12,630 nucleotides of DNA. Origin: an uncultured Treponema sp. (GTDB lineage: Bacteria; Spirochaetota; Spirochaetia; Treponematales; Treponemataceae). The notes under the pieces were generated by a model. The model was not told where the DNA came from. It did not search any database and saw nothing but the letters and a program-made list of their open reading frames with translations. The translations under genes were made by a program, and so were the position numbers. Where the stretch lies: contig CALHVG010000058.1 of the NCBI GenBank assembly GCA_938039145.1, positions 1 through 12,630 on the forward strand, given 5' to 3'. This document shows, piece after piece, positions 1 through 8,239 of the stretch (its first letter is position 1; every line of letters starts with the position of its first letter).

Positions 1-52
1 GAACAGGGTTTCCTCTCCCTCCCTATAACCCTCCCTCTCTTTCCCATACTGC

Positions 53-70
53 TTAGGGGGTGCCCCCTAA
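53..70. repeat. GC-rich hairpin motif, copy 1
   Basis: An 8-bp perfect inverted repeat, TTAGGGGG (53-60) and CCCCCTAA (63-70), is separated by two bases and followed by GAACCCCCAT. A diverged copy of the same motif with the same trailing C-rich segment lies at 11831-11860. Both copies lie next to a copy of the larger two-hairpin repeat, so the motif may be part of one composite repeat family. Its function is unknown. Confidence 0.6.
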
Positions 71-84
71 GAACCCCCATTTTA

Positions 85-166
85 CACAAAACGGACGATT
101 CAGTCCGTTTTGTGGGACGGACATGCGACCGACAATCGGATTAGCGATGCCTCAATATGTCCGCCC
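85..166. repeat. Two-hairpin dispersed repeat, copy A
   Basis: The first hairpin is a perfect 12-bp stem (CACAAAACGGAC at 85-96, GTCCGTTTTGTG at 103-114) with a 6-base loop. It is followed at once by GGACGGACAT (115-124), which pairs with ATGTCCGCCC (157-166) apart from one mismatch, across an interior of about 32 bases. Three other copies occur in the window (1549-1630, 1640-1719, 11748-11827). The first stem changes sequence between copies but stays paired. This copy lies upstream of the broken PIN-like gene. Confidence 0.8.
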
Positions 167-224
167 GGCTGCCGACAACGGTTATCTCGTTCCTATGAGC
201 GTAATACTTTTTTCAAGGGCGACA

Positions 225-254
225 TTGTAGTAAAGCTGTATTATGAGTTAAAAT
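225..254 (+). promoter_or_regulatory. Candidate promoter of the broken PIN-like gene
   Basis: TTGTAG (225-230) and TAAAAT (249-254) are 18 bases apart and lie about 37 bases upstream of the ATG at 291. A strong ribosome binding site, GGAGG at 281-285, stands five bases before that ATG and fixes the start. The promoter call rests only on consensus similarity. Confidence 0.4.
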
Positions 255-290
255 AATATCCGGTTGCCGTTTTAGGCTGTGGAGGAATAT

Positions 291-1445
291 ATGGAAACAA
301 TACCAATAATGATTGATTCTTCTGTTTTAAAACAGATAAAAAAATTAAACTCTCCATTGATGAAACAATTCATACAATACACTCGAATTGGGAAATTTCA
401 ACTTTATCTTTCTGAAATCATTGAAAAGGAATAGCTGACATGGATTAAGAAAGAAGCACAGGATACCTATGATAAAATCGCTTCTGCTTCCGAAGCTCTT
501 TATCAGTATTATGATGAACCCTTAATAATGGGATTTCAACTGAAATTCAATATGACAGCAAATATTGCTGCTAGAGAAATAAATACGATATTGCAAAATA
601 TAACAGAAACTTGGAAAAGCTTTAAAAAAGCTACAAATGCCATTATTTTGCCAATTGAAGAATATCACGGACAACTTGTTATGGATGCATATTTCAAAGG
701 GGCTACTCCGTTTAAGGAAGCCAAATATCGCAAAGACATTCCGGATGCATTTATATATTTTTCAATGCTTGAAATACTTAAAAAGTATGATCATGTTATT
801 TTTATTTCAAGAGATAAAGAGTTTGTTAAGAATATCCAAAATAATAAAATTATTACTTTTGAGAGCTTAAAAGAATTATTTGAGAGCGATAAATATTGTC
901 TAAAAAGCGACTATTTTTCTTCATTAAACAAAACAGATAAAGCATTTGCTATGATTCAATTTTTTCAAGATGAAATATTGAGAAAAACCGAACGGGCTAT
1001 TGAATTATCTGATTTGGTATCCGATTTAGACTAAGCAGTACTTTGTGAAGTTATTGGTGAATATAAAGACATAACAACGACAGCAACCAAAGTTGCTCTA
1101 AATTATTCGAATATCAGGTGTATTACCGGGTATTCTTATTTAATAAGTTTTAATGCTGAAATAGTTCATCACTTATCGTCTATCGCAACAAATGATGACT
1201 TACAAAGCATAAGTACACAGCGGATGGAAGCACTCTATGAAAAAGAAATCAATGATACTGGGTCGTATGATATAACAGAATTGTTTACATCAAAGGTTTC
1301 GGGCAATATTACCATCACTTTTAATCACTCTGAGCCGTTATCATGGAAAGAACAAGAAGCAGGAACATTCTTAATGGATAAAGAAATGAAAGAAATTGAA
1401 GTTGTAATTGAAGATATTGAAAAATGTACCGAACGCTCGCTTTAA
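291..1445 (+). pseudogene. PIN-like (DUF4935-type) protein gene with two in-frame stops
   Basis: From ATG 291, which has a good GGAGG site, one frame runs to the TAA ending at 1445 and would encode about 384 residues. It is interrupted by TAG at 432-434 and TAA at 1032-1034. The three open pieces are all in the same frame and read as one protein, so the gene is whole but has two nonsense codons and no frameshift. The start MIDSSVL matches the first acidic strand of PIN domains. The block near 690-830 (TPFKEAKYRKDIPDAFIYFS, later FISRDKEF) matches the second half of DUF4935-type PIN-like domains, with Asp in PDAF and SRDK as likely metal ligands. Such proteins are predicted nucleases, often in defence or toxin contexts. 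The C-terminal part after about residue 200 is not recognised. The segment 528-1034 could still be translated from an internal ATG, but would lack the first catalytic Asp. Confidence 0.75.
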
Positions 1446-1548
1446 CCTTACTGAAGATCATTAAATACGGCACCGACGTACATGACGCTCGACCTTCAAT
1501 CACCCTCACTATCCGACCGGCGGAAAGCACATACACAAAATCATCGGG
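1446..1548. other. Short spacer, nothing recognised
   Basis: About 100 bases between the end of the PIN-like pseudogene and repeat copy B. I see no gene, clear promoter or hairpin. Confidence 0.5.
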
Positions 1549-1630
1549 CACAAAACGGACGATTTAGTCCATTTTGTGAGACGGACATACGCTCAATAAT
1601 CGGATGAACGATGCCTTAAAATATATGCCC
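1549..1630. repeat. Two-hairpin dispersed repeat, copy B
   Basis: The left arm CACAAAACGGAC (1549-1560) is identical to copy A. The right arm GTCCATTTTGTG (1567-1578) has one base that breaks a pair on the plus strand but would be a G-U wobble in a minus-strand transcript. AGACGGACATA (1579-1589) follows as in the other copies. The closing arm of the second hairpin (about 1621-1630) is degenerate. It stands in tandem with copy C, ten bases further on. Confidence 0.75.
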
Positions 1631-1639
1631 CCCATCTTA

Positions 1640-1719
1640 CACGAATCGGACAACTGTCCGATTCGTGGGGCGGACATACGGCTGACATACAGATGAAGAA
1701 TGCCTTAATATGTCCGCCC
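1640..1719. repeat. Two-hairpin dispersed repeat, copy C
   Basis: This is the best-preserved copy. Stem 1 is 13 perfect base pairs (1640-1652 with 1655-1667, core CACGAATCGGAC). Stem 2 is 11 perfect base pairs (GGGCGGACATA at 1668-1678 with TATGTCCGCCC at 1709-1719). Compared with copy A, stem 1 has two base changes, each compensated on the opposite arm. It lies 10 bases beyond the stop codon of the mscS remnant, so it could act as a transcription end signal, although no T-run follows. Confidence 0.8.
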
Positions 1720-1729
1720 GTCTGCCCTG

Positions 1730-1993
1730 CTACTTCGGAATAAAAACAGATACGGGATATTGGAAGACCCGCAATTCGAATTCGCCTGCAGCGGCAAGCA
1801 GATGGTCAAAAATGTCCGCTTGAATGGATTCGTATTCGCTCCAGACCGTAGTTGCGGTAAATACGTAAATCTCAAGCGGAATGCCGGTGCCTCCGTATTC
1901 CTGCTGGCGGACTAAAAATGTCAGGTCTTTGCGGATTGTTTCAAGGCTTTGCAGGTATACGATTCTCAGCCGAATTTTCCTTAGGCAGAATAT
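1730..1993 (-). pseudogene. C-terminal remnant of an MscS-family channel gene
   Basis: The minus-strand frame ending with TAG at 1730-1732 reads YLQSLETIRKDLTFLVRQ, then GIPLEIYVFT, WSEYESIQADIFDHLLA and FELRVFQYPVSVFIPK. IPLEIYVF, YExIQADIFDHLLA and LRVFQ are typical of the cytoplasmic C-terminal domain of MscS-type mechanosensitive channels of the YbdG/YnaI kind. Only about 75-87 residues remain. There is no start codon or ribosome site, and an in-frame TGA lies at 1994-1996. The membrane channel part is missing. Its upstream end overlaps the last codons of the ankyrin lipoprotein gene in another frame, which marks a recombination junction at about 1950-1990. MscS channels release solutes on osmotic downshock, but this fragment cannot do so. 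Confidence 0.72.
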
Positions 1994-3935
1994 TCATCTT
2001 CATCCAGTCAATGAGCTTTTGAGCACGAGGTTCATCGAAAAGCTGCTCCAGTTTTTCTGCAACGGTCTGTGATTCCCCATTTATGTCTTTGTATGCGTAC
2101 CAGCCGCTCTTAAATCGAGAATTTTTCATAAAGAGCTGCAAGGCATCCATATAGTTTTTTTCTAAAAGAATAAATTGTACCGGTCTGCCGTCGATTTTAT
2201 CGACTTTGTAAAATTTATCTTCCCGCGCAGCTTCCGCAGTATCATCGAAAGCACCGTTTGTAGTGCTTGCTCGATACAAAAACAACACAGAATCTTCTCC
2301 GTGTTTGAGTGCTTCTTTGTACACTTGTCCGGCATAATTAGGATTTGTAAATTGAGATTCGTAATATACGAAAACTTTTTTTAAGAGTTCTGTATTGTTC
2401 CGCAAGTCGGCAGTCCGTAAGAATTGAACAACGGGATTTTGCGTCGGCTCTCCGGTATTTTCAGAAAACGCCGGAGCAAAATTGTGCCACGGTGCCATAA
2501 GTTTTTCCGTTATTGAACCGGACGGATTTTGATTATACGCCAATAATTTTTCTATAATTTGCAGTTTGTTGTTTATAATTGCACATATTAAATAGTCCCC
2601 ATATCCCGGACTGACTTGTTTGAGCGTATTCATATCAAGCGATTGAAAAATTGCCGTAAATAAATCCGTATTACCGTTTTCTATACTCATCTGTAAGGCG
2701 GACTTTTTCATATTGGTGTATGAATCAAAATAAGATTCCTGCAGCAAATACGGACTTTCTTTAAGCATCAGTTTTACTGCGTCAACCTCACTGCCGCTTA
2801 TATTTTCTTTTCCGAACAAGCCAAAAAAATTACGAACCTTCTCTGTATAGTGCTCATTTTCCAATTCCTCGGGATTTATAACTTTTTTTCCGGTCTCGCC
2901 CGTAAACTTATTGTATACGTTCCAATAGTCGACATCCGCATCATATTTTTCAAGTTCATTTTTTAATGCGGCGTCCGTCCTCGTGTATTTGTAATGGTGC
3001 TTGGTATTGTCTCCTGCATCTTCTTTCCTACCGCTTTTTGCCGATTTTTCTGCTTGCTCGCTCCGCTCTTGTTCGTACCGTTTTAGTTTTTCTTTCATCA
3101 CTGCAAGATATGTACTAAAATTCCCGCGTTCCCGATAAAATGCCAATACGGATAACGTTTTTTCGCTGCCGCCGTATGTATCTTTTACCAAAATATCCGC
3201 GCCGTTATCCATTAAAATCTTTGCCGTTTCAGCATTTTGTAATTTTACGGCAAGAATGAGCGGTGTCTCTGACGATGTGTTTTTCTTTTCCAGCAATTCC
3301 GTAAATAGCGACTTTTTATCTCGTTCGTTATTTGAGTCTGTTTTGCTTTCCGCATTTTTTAATGCACGTATAAAAAATTCCAAATATTCCTCGCTGCCGG
3401 AACGCACTGCTTTGTGCAGGACGTTTTCGTTAAAAGCATCTTGTTTCGTGAGCAATTCATTCTTTTTTGTGAATTTTTTTTCGTTTTCCAAAAGAAGTGT
3501 CATGCAGTCCATTGTTTTTTGCATTTGCATCGAATTTGACATCAATAAACAGAATAAGGCATTATACTTTTCCTTGCTTTCTGCTCCGTAATTGAGGAGC
3601 ATTCGTTTGGGCTTCTGTTTTTTACCGCTGCGGTTTTTCGCGTCGTATTTGAGCATATATTCGATGATATCGGCACTTCCGTTCCAGCATGCCCACATAA
3701 ATGCCGATTGCCCCAGTCTGTCCGCCGCATTGATATCCGCTTTGCCTTTTTCCAGTGCGTGTTTTACGCCGGCTAAATCTCCTGCTTTTGCTGCATTGAA
3801 CAATTCGATATTCGCCGCTTTCGGCTTATTATATTTTTCGATATTGCAATCAAATAAGCCTTTTGAAAGCGGAATCGTCTTACAGGAGGCAAATGCAATT
3901 CCTGCGACACAAAAAATAAGCAGTTTATTCTTCAA
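1941..3935 (-). CDS. Large ankyrin-repeat lipoprotein
   Basis: The start is placed at TTG 3933-3935 (664 residues), five bases after GGAGGG. The frame is open for 17 more codons upstream, but those would bury the signal peptide. The N-terminus MKNKLLIFCVAGIAFASC is a lipoprotein signal with lipobox FASC, so Cys18 should be lipidated and the protein anchored to a membrane. Ankyrin repeats are clear at about residues 35-260 (for example DRLGQSAFMWACWNGSADII and SSETPLILAVKLQNAETAKI). A charged linker follows near 285-325, then weaker ankyrin-like helix pairs to about 640. The start overlaps the end of the preceding ankyrin gene by 11 bases in another frame, which implies translational coupling. 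It is the last gene of the operon. Its final residues (about NRIPAKP) are read out of frame from mscS sequence, so the native C-terminus was probably lost. Ankyrin repeats bind proteins; the partner is unknown. Confidence 0.9.
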   Translation of the reverse strand: MKNKLLIFCVAGIAFASCKTIPLSKGLFDCNIEKYNKPKAANIELFNAAKAGDLAGVKHALEKGKADINAADRLGQSAFMWACWNGSADIIEYMLKYDAKNRSGKKQKPKRMLLNYGAESKEKYNALFCLLMSNSMQMQKTMDCMTLLLENEKKFTKKNELLTKQDAFNENVLHKAVRSGSEEYLEFFIRALKNAESKTDSNNERDKKSLFTELLEKKNTSSETPLILAVKLQNAETAKILMDNGADILVKDTYGGSEKTLSVLAFYRERGNFSTYLAVMKEKLKRYEQERSEQAEKSAKSGRKEDAGDNTKHHYKYTRTDAALKNELEKYDADVDYWNVYNKFTGETGKKVINPEELENEHYTEKVRNFFGLFGKENISGSEVDAVKLMLKESPYLLQESYFDSYTNMKKSALQMSIENGNTDLFTAIFQSLDMNTLKQVSPGYGDYLICAIINNKLQIIEKLLAYNQNPSGSITEKLMAPWHNFAPAFSENTGEPTQNPVVQFLRTADLRNNTELLKKVFVYYESQFTNPNYAGQVYKEALKHGEDSVLFLYRASTTNGAFDDTAEAAREDKFYKVDKIDGRPVQFILLEKNYMDALQLFMKNSRFKSGWYAYKDINGESQTVAEKLEQLFDEPRAQKLIDWMKMNILPKENSAENRIPAKP

Positions 3936-5190
3936 TTTCGCCCTCCAATATGGTTGTGATTTCTGTATTGCCGTTCTTGCGGGCATAATAGAGCGCGGAA
4001 TTTCCTCTATCGTCTTTTGCGTAAATATCTACGTTTCCCTCTGTCAAAAGAAGCCGCAACAGTGCAAGCGAACCTTTTTGTGCCGCAATATGCAGTGCCG
4101 TCGTCCCGTATATGTCTTTGCCGGAAGCCTGACAACCGCTATGCAGCAACGATTTACAGGCAGGAATGTTTCCCAGCGAACATGCATATAAAAAAGCGTT
4201 TATGCCGTAGTTATCGGTAACGTTTATATTTGCTCCCGTCCTAATAAGCATAGTCAAAATGGAAGAATTATTGTTTTCGACTGCATAAAATAGCACCGTC
4301 CTTCCCCTGTTATCCTTTTGATTGAGATTAACACCGTGTTTGATAAGCAGATTCAGAAGCGCGTCGTTGTTATAGCGGACTGCCGTCATCAATGCGGATG
4401 AGCCCAATTCATTCTGCGTATTGGGATTTGCGCCTGCTTCAAGTAATATTTTTACAATAGCGACATTTTGCGCCGACACGGCATAATTTAAAATACTTTC
4501 TCCGTTCGGCAGCAAACTGTTGGGATTTACTTTCTTTTCCAAATACAATTTGACTTTGGCAGTATCTTGTGCACGAATCGCTTCCAATAAAGCGTATTCA
4601 TTTTGCTTTTTAATGCGTTCCGCTTTGACTTTTTCAAGCAGTGCGACGATTTCTTTATAATTTCTTGCTTTTGCAATCCCCAGCGCATCTTGACCGTATT
4701 CGTCTTTGCCTTCAGGCTCCGCATTGTCCTCCAAAAGCAGTTTTACGATTTCTATTTTTTCGCTGTATGAATTAAATCTACTCTCTATACACCAAAACAC
4801 AGCGTTTCCGTATTCGCGGGAATTAAGCCAGCTGGTGCTCGGTAATGTTGACGCTTTGTTTTGCAGCAAAAAATCAACGATACTTGTCCTTCCTCTGTAG
4901 CTTGCTTCCGACAAAGCAGTCCAGCCTTTGTCGTCCTGGGCGTTAATGTCTGCCCCTCGTTTTATGAGCATAGTAACAATCGGGAGATAACCGGCATTCG
5001 CAGCCCACACCAAAGCCGTCTGATGGTCGGAACCGTCACGAGCATCCAAATGCGCACCATCGTCTAAAAGCTCTGTTGCGCGCTTTAAATCGCCTTCCAT
5101 GCAGGCATTGATAAATTGTTCGTCTACCGAAAGCGCAAAAAGAGGCGCACTCAGGCATAAAACAGCCGCTATTTTGCAAATACGTTTCAT
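3925..5190 (-). CDS. Secreted ankyrin-repeat protein (421 aa)
   Basis: ATG 5188-5190 is five bases from a perfect AGGAGG. MKRICKIAAVLCLSAPLFA is a cleavable signal peptide without a lipobox Cys at the cleavage site, so the product should be periplasmic. Nearly all of the rest is ankyrin repeats of about 33 residues, roughly eleven in number, with clear consensus pieces such as GSSALMTAVRYNNDALLNLL, GINAFLYACSLGNIPACKSL and GTTALHIAAQKGSLALLRLL. A Lys/Glu-rich break near residues 185-205 splits the array in two. It follows the OmpA-like gene after a 93-base gap and overlaps the next gene by 11 bases. Ankyrin stacks are protein-binding scaffolds. Whether this one serves envelope assembly, stress protection or immunity against a toxin cannot be told from the sequence. 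Confidence 0.93.
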   Translation of the reverse strand: MKRICKIAAVLCLSAPLFALSVDEQFINACMEGDLKRATELLDDGAHLDARDGSDHQTALVWAANAGYLPIVTMLIKRGADINAQDDKGWTALSEASYRGRTSIVDFLLQNKASTLPSTSWLNSREYGNAVFWCIESRFNSYSEKIEIVKLLLEDNAEPEGKDEYGQDALGIAKARNYKEIVALLEKVKAERIKKQNEYALLEAIRAQDTAKVKLYLEKKVNPNSLLPNGESILNYAVSAQNVAIVKILLEAGANPNTQNELGSSALMTAVRYNNDALLNLLIKHGVNLNQKDNRGRTVLFYAVENNNSSILTMLIRTGANINVTDNYGINAFLYACSLGNIPACKSLLHSGCQASGKDIYGTTALHIAAQKGSLALLRLLLTEGNVDIYAKDDRGNSALYYARKNGNTEITTILEGEIEE

Positions 5191-5283
5191 TCATTCCTCC
5201 TAAAATTTCTTTAACAACATTTCAGAGCGGCACAAGACAAAATCTTGGCTCCGATGATAATGCCGCCAAAATGCCACGCCTTC

Positions 5284-7095
5284 CTATTCTTCCCTTTCGA
5301 TAAAAAGCTCTACGCGGCGGTTTTTCCAGCTATCTTTTGCATTCGGTTTTACAAGAAAATGCTCTCCTCCGTTTCCGTGAATTCGTATTCTATTTTCGGG
5401 AATGCCGTAGAGCATAAACACTCTCTTTATGATGTCTGCTCTGTTTTGCGACAGTGCAAACAATTCCGCTTTTTCGCTGTTCATCAGTCGTCTGTTAGGA
5501 TAGGTTGTATAATTTGCGTGTCCTTCGATTATTACAAAGTCATTTTGTCCAAGTTGTTTTAAAACCGCTTCAGTAGATTTCCGAAGACTTGCGGCATTTT
5601 CGTTGAAATATTGATTGATCGAAAAAACTTCCGCATCATTCGCCTCAAAATAGATAGGGGCAACCACAACTCTTTTTCTGGTATCGGACTCAGCAATGCA
5701 GATTAAGCCTGAACGAACATTCGTCGAAAACGTTTGCGTTTCATCAATTCCGTCATTTGTTTCCAAAATGAATGTGTATTCTTCTCCGGTCGAAAGCGCA
5801 AAACTTCCTGTTTCGTCATAACCGTCCCATGTCATATTTTTTACGTCATCTACGATTGCTTCATACAGTTTGCGCTCTTTATACAAGACTTTTAACACGG
5901 CATCTTGAACCGGTTTTTTATAATTTATTAAGCGTAGTTGGAAGGTATCGCCGGAAAAAACTCCGGATAAATATGCAGCTTCGACATAAGCTTCATCGTT
6001 TGTGTTAGATACCGTACCGTTTTGTTCGGAAGAAACAAAAAACTTTGCGATTTGCTCTATTTCTTTCCCGGTATCGTCTCTACAAGAGAGAAAAACCGAA
6101 TATCGCCCTTCCGGAACTTTCCGGTGTGTTGTCTGCGATACGCCGTTCCATTCAAAACGCTTACAAAATCCGTCTTCGTCCGCATGAAACTCATCGTAAA
6201 AATGTTCGACGCCACTTTCATCGCAAATACTTGTCCGCCAAAATCTCGATTGAATGCCGAAGCCCACGTAATAGAAGGGTTTTACTTCATCATTCTTTTC
6301 ATATATCAGTCCTTCATTGGAAAAAATCGAAAAATTGAACGGATGTTCGGCAAGAGTGAACGTTACGGCGGCTTTAGCTTCGTTTCCGGCAGCATCTCGC
6401 GCATAAACGCTTATCTCGTGATGTCCGAGAGGTAAAGTACGGTAATACTTATAGGGAACAAGAACATACGGAGGAAACGATTGTTCTTCGCCGTATGCAA
6501 ATTCTTTTTGATATAACGGAGCGTTCCTGTCGCCGTTCAACAAAACACGCCATGAATTCGCCTTTGCCGTGCTTTTTAGCGAAAAAGAAAAATCTTCTTT
6601 TTTGTTTTTATACACCGTCCATTTCGATAAACTGCAATCGCCGTTTTTAATATCCGGTGGACGTGTATCAAGGTTGATAAAATAAACGTAGTCGTTTTTT
6701 AGATTGACATTCTGCTTGTTCGCTTCGATAAGATGCAATTCATATCTACCGTCAGGTTCAACATCCGCTTTGATATGCTTTTTCTTATCGTCTATGCCGT
6801 TGCGCTTAAAATTCCACTGAGCTTCTACTCTGCTCGGACGCAAATAGTCTTCCAACGAAGAAAAGAAGCGTTCCCATGTTGTGCATAACTGCGTTTCCGA
6901 CTCATCGACGGTATTGTGAAAGTCGTTCAGTATGTAGCAGGAATAGTCGTATTTATGAATATCCGCACTCCTGCCGACTGTAATCACGGGCGAATGAAAA
7001 TTCCGGGGATTTATAAAATATTCCGTTTGTTCCGCCGGAAGGCAAAATAAAACTGCCAGCAGAACAAAAGGTAAAAGATATGTTTTTTTATTCAT
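5284..7095 (-). CDS. FlgD-like/OmpA family peptidoglycan-binding protein
   Basis: The start is set at ATG 7093-7095 (603 residues), which overlaps the stop of the upstream ankyrin gene by 8 bases. The longer frame to 7149 would hide the signal peptide MNKKTYLLPFVLLAVLFCLPA. No good ribosome site precedes this ATG, so translation probably depends on the upstream gene. Residues 93-122, 315-350 and 423-450 carry the pattern WNG/WDG...G.Y.F.L...D..G of FlgD-like Ig folds. Residues 473-603 form an OmpA C-terminal domain with IYFEAND, VIIEGHANYT, SQNRADIIKRVF and WKNRRVELFI. The conserved Asp and Arg that grip the peptide stem of peptidoglycan are plausibly D82 and R121 of this domain. There is no obvious beta-barrel. 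It is likely a periplasmic or outer-membrane-associated anchor to the cell wall for the ankyrin proteins encoded around it; that partnership is inferred from gene order only. Confidence 0.9.
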   Translation of the reverse strand: MNKKTYLLPFVLLAVLFCLPAEQTEYFINPRNFHSPVITVGRSADIHKYDYSCYILNDFHNTVDESETQLCTTWERFFSSLEDYLRPSRVEAQWNFKRNGIDDKKKHIKADVEPDGRYELHLIEANKQNVNLKNDYVYFINLDTRPPDIKNGDCSLSKWTVYKNKKEDFSFSLKSTAKANSWRVLLNGDRNAPLYQKEFAYGEEQSFPPYVLVPYKYYRTLPLGHHEISVYARDAAGNEAKAAVTFTLAEHPFNFSIFSNEGLIYEKNDEVKPFYYVGFGIQSRFWRTSICDESGVEHFYDEFHADEDGFCKRFEWNGVSQTTHRKVPEGRYSVFLSCRDDTGKEIEQIAKFFVSSEQNGTVSNTNDEAYVEAAYLSGVFSGDTFQLRLINYKKPVQDAVLKVLYKERKLYEAIVDDVKNMTWDGYDETGSFALSTGEEYTFILETNDGIDETQTFSTNVRSGLICIAESDTRKRVVVAPIYFEANDAEVFSINQYFNENAASLRKSTEAVLKQLGQNDFVIIEGHANYTTYPNRRLMNSEKAELFALSQNRADIIKRVFMLYGIPENRIRIHGNGGEHFLVKPNAKDSWKNRRVELFIEREE

Positions 7096-8173
7096 AGTCT
7101 TTTGCCATTGAACGCAATTCAATTCGCTTGGAAGAACGCAAAAGGTCAACAGGTTTTACGCCGTTATCGTTCGGATCGTACGCGTCGACCCCCTGTTCCA
7201 AAAGATAGCGAGTTGAAGCAAGGTCTTCGTTTTTTATTGCAATGTGCAGAAGCGTATTGCCTTGCGAATCTCTTCCCGTAAGCGAAGCGTTTTTTGAATG
7301 CAGGAATTTCAAGAGCGCGGCATTGCGGCGGAAAACGGCAATCATAACCGCATTCAATCCGGAAACATCCGTTTGGTTGATATTGGCGCCCGCATTTAAC
7401 AAATCGGTAATGATAGCGATATTGCCTTTGTCTACCGCGTACAAGAACGGCAGCTGACCGGATTTATTCCGGTAGTTGCAATTAATATTATATGAAAGCA
7501 AAAGATTGATAATGCCGCCGTTGCTGTCTTTTAGCGCATAAAACAAAGCATTATTGCCGCGCATATCGGACGTGTTCACATTCTGTCCGTTTTTGAGCAT
7601 TTTATTGACTGCAGCATAATCCTGATTTTTTACGTTTTTTAAGAATTCGGAATCCGCCTGCCCTAAAACGACATCGTATGAATATCCGGTTTGGCTTACG
7701 CTGACCGTTTCCGGCTGAATGGATGGCTCCGGTTTTTCGACAGACTTTTCTTGCTTTACTTTTTCGCTCTTTTCTCTAAATCCGAAAAGCTCGCGGATAG
7801 TTTTTGTGCGTGCAGTTTTTGCGTAATCGGTGGGCGTATTGCCGCTTTGATCACGAAAGTTTTTATCCGCTCCGGCGGCGAGCAATCTTTTTACAATAGC
7901 CGCACTTTCCAAAAGGACGGCTTTATGCAGCAGTGTTTTTCCGTCTGCTGTAGTTCTGTTGATTATCCGGCGAATGCGGGCGGGAGCCGTATCATCAATA
8001 TATTCTGCAAACATAAGCGAATCGCTGTTGTCCACGCACAATTTAAGCATCTCGAATAAAGCATTGTCCTGTTCTTCCGCCGTCAGCGTCTTATCCACAG
8101 GCATCGCTTTTTTTGTTGTTGCACAAGACGCAAAAATTACAGCCGCCGCTGCAAAAAATACATATCGTTTCAT
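7088..8173 (-). CDS. Ankyrin-repeat lipoprotein (361 aa)
   Basis: ATG 8171-8173 lies seven bases after AGGAG. MKRYVFFAAAAVIFASC is a lipoprotein signal with lipobox FASC, so the protein is membrane-anchored after lipidation of Cys17. Two or three ankyrin repeats follow at about residues 75-140 (GKTLLHKAVLLESAAIVKRL). A charged, Pro/Ser-containing linker runs from about 140 to 165. A second ankyrin block runs from about 175 to 350 (GNNALFYALKDSNGGIINLL, GLNAVMIAVFRRNAALLKFL, GNTLLHIAIKNEDLASTRYL). Its stop overlaps the start of the OmpA-like gene by 8 bases, so the lipoprotein and the peptidoglycan-binding protein are probably made in fixed proportion. The gap to the preceding ankyrin gene is 66 bases with no terminator visible. 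Confidence 0.93.
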   Translation of the reverse strand: MKRYVFFAAAAVIFASCATTKKAMPVDKTLTAEEQDNALFEMLKLCVDNSDSLMFAEYIDDTAPARIRRIINRTTADGKTLLHKAVLLESAAIVKRLLAAGADKNFRDQSGNTPTDYAKTARTKTIRELFGFREKSEKVKQEKSVEKPEPSIQPETVSVSQTGYSYDVVLGQADSEFLKNVKNQDYAAVNKMLKNGQNVNTSDMRGNNALFYALKDSNGGIINLLLSYNINCNYRNKSGQLPFLYAVDKGNIAIITDLLNAGANINQTDVSGLNAVMIAVFRRNAALLKFLHSKNASLTGRDSQGNTLLHIAIKNEDLASTRYLLEQGVDAYDPNDNGVKPVDLLRSSKRIELRSMAKDYE

Positions 8174-8239
8174 ATCATTTCTCCTAAGTTTATGCGGAAT
8201 TGAATGATTCCGCTTTTATGTTTTCTCACTGAACTCAAA

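Noticed and set aside
3592..4191. A 199-codon plus-strand frame.
   Set aside because: It lies antisense to two clear ankyrin genes, has no ribosome site, and its hydrophobic content mirrors the opposite strand's codons.
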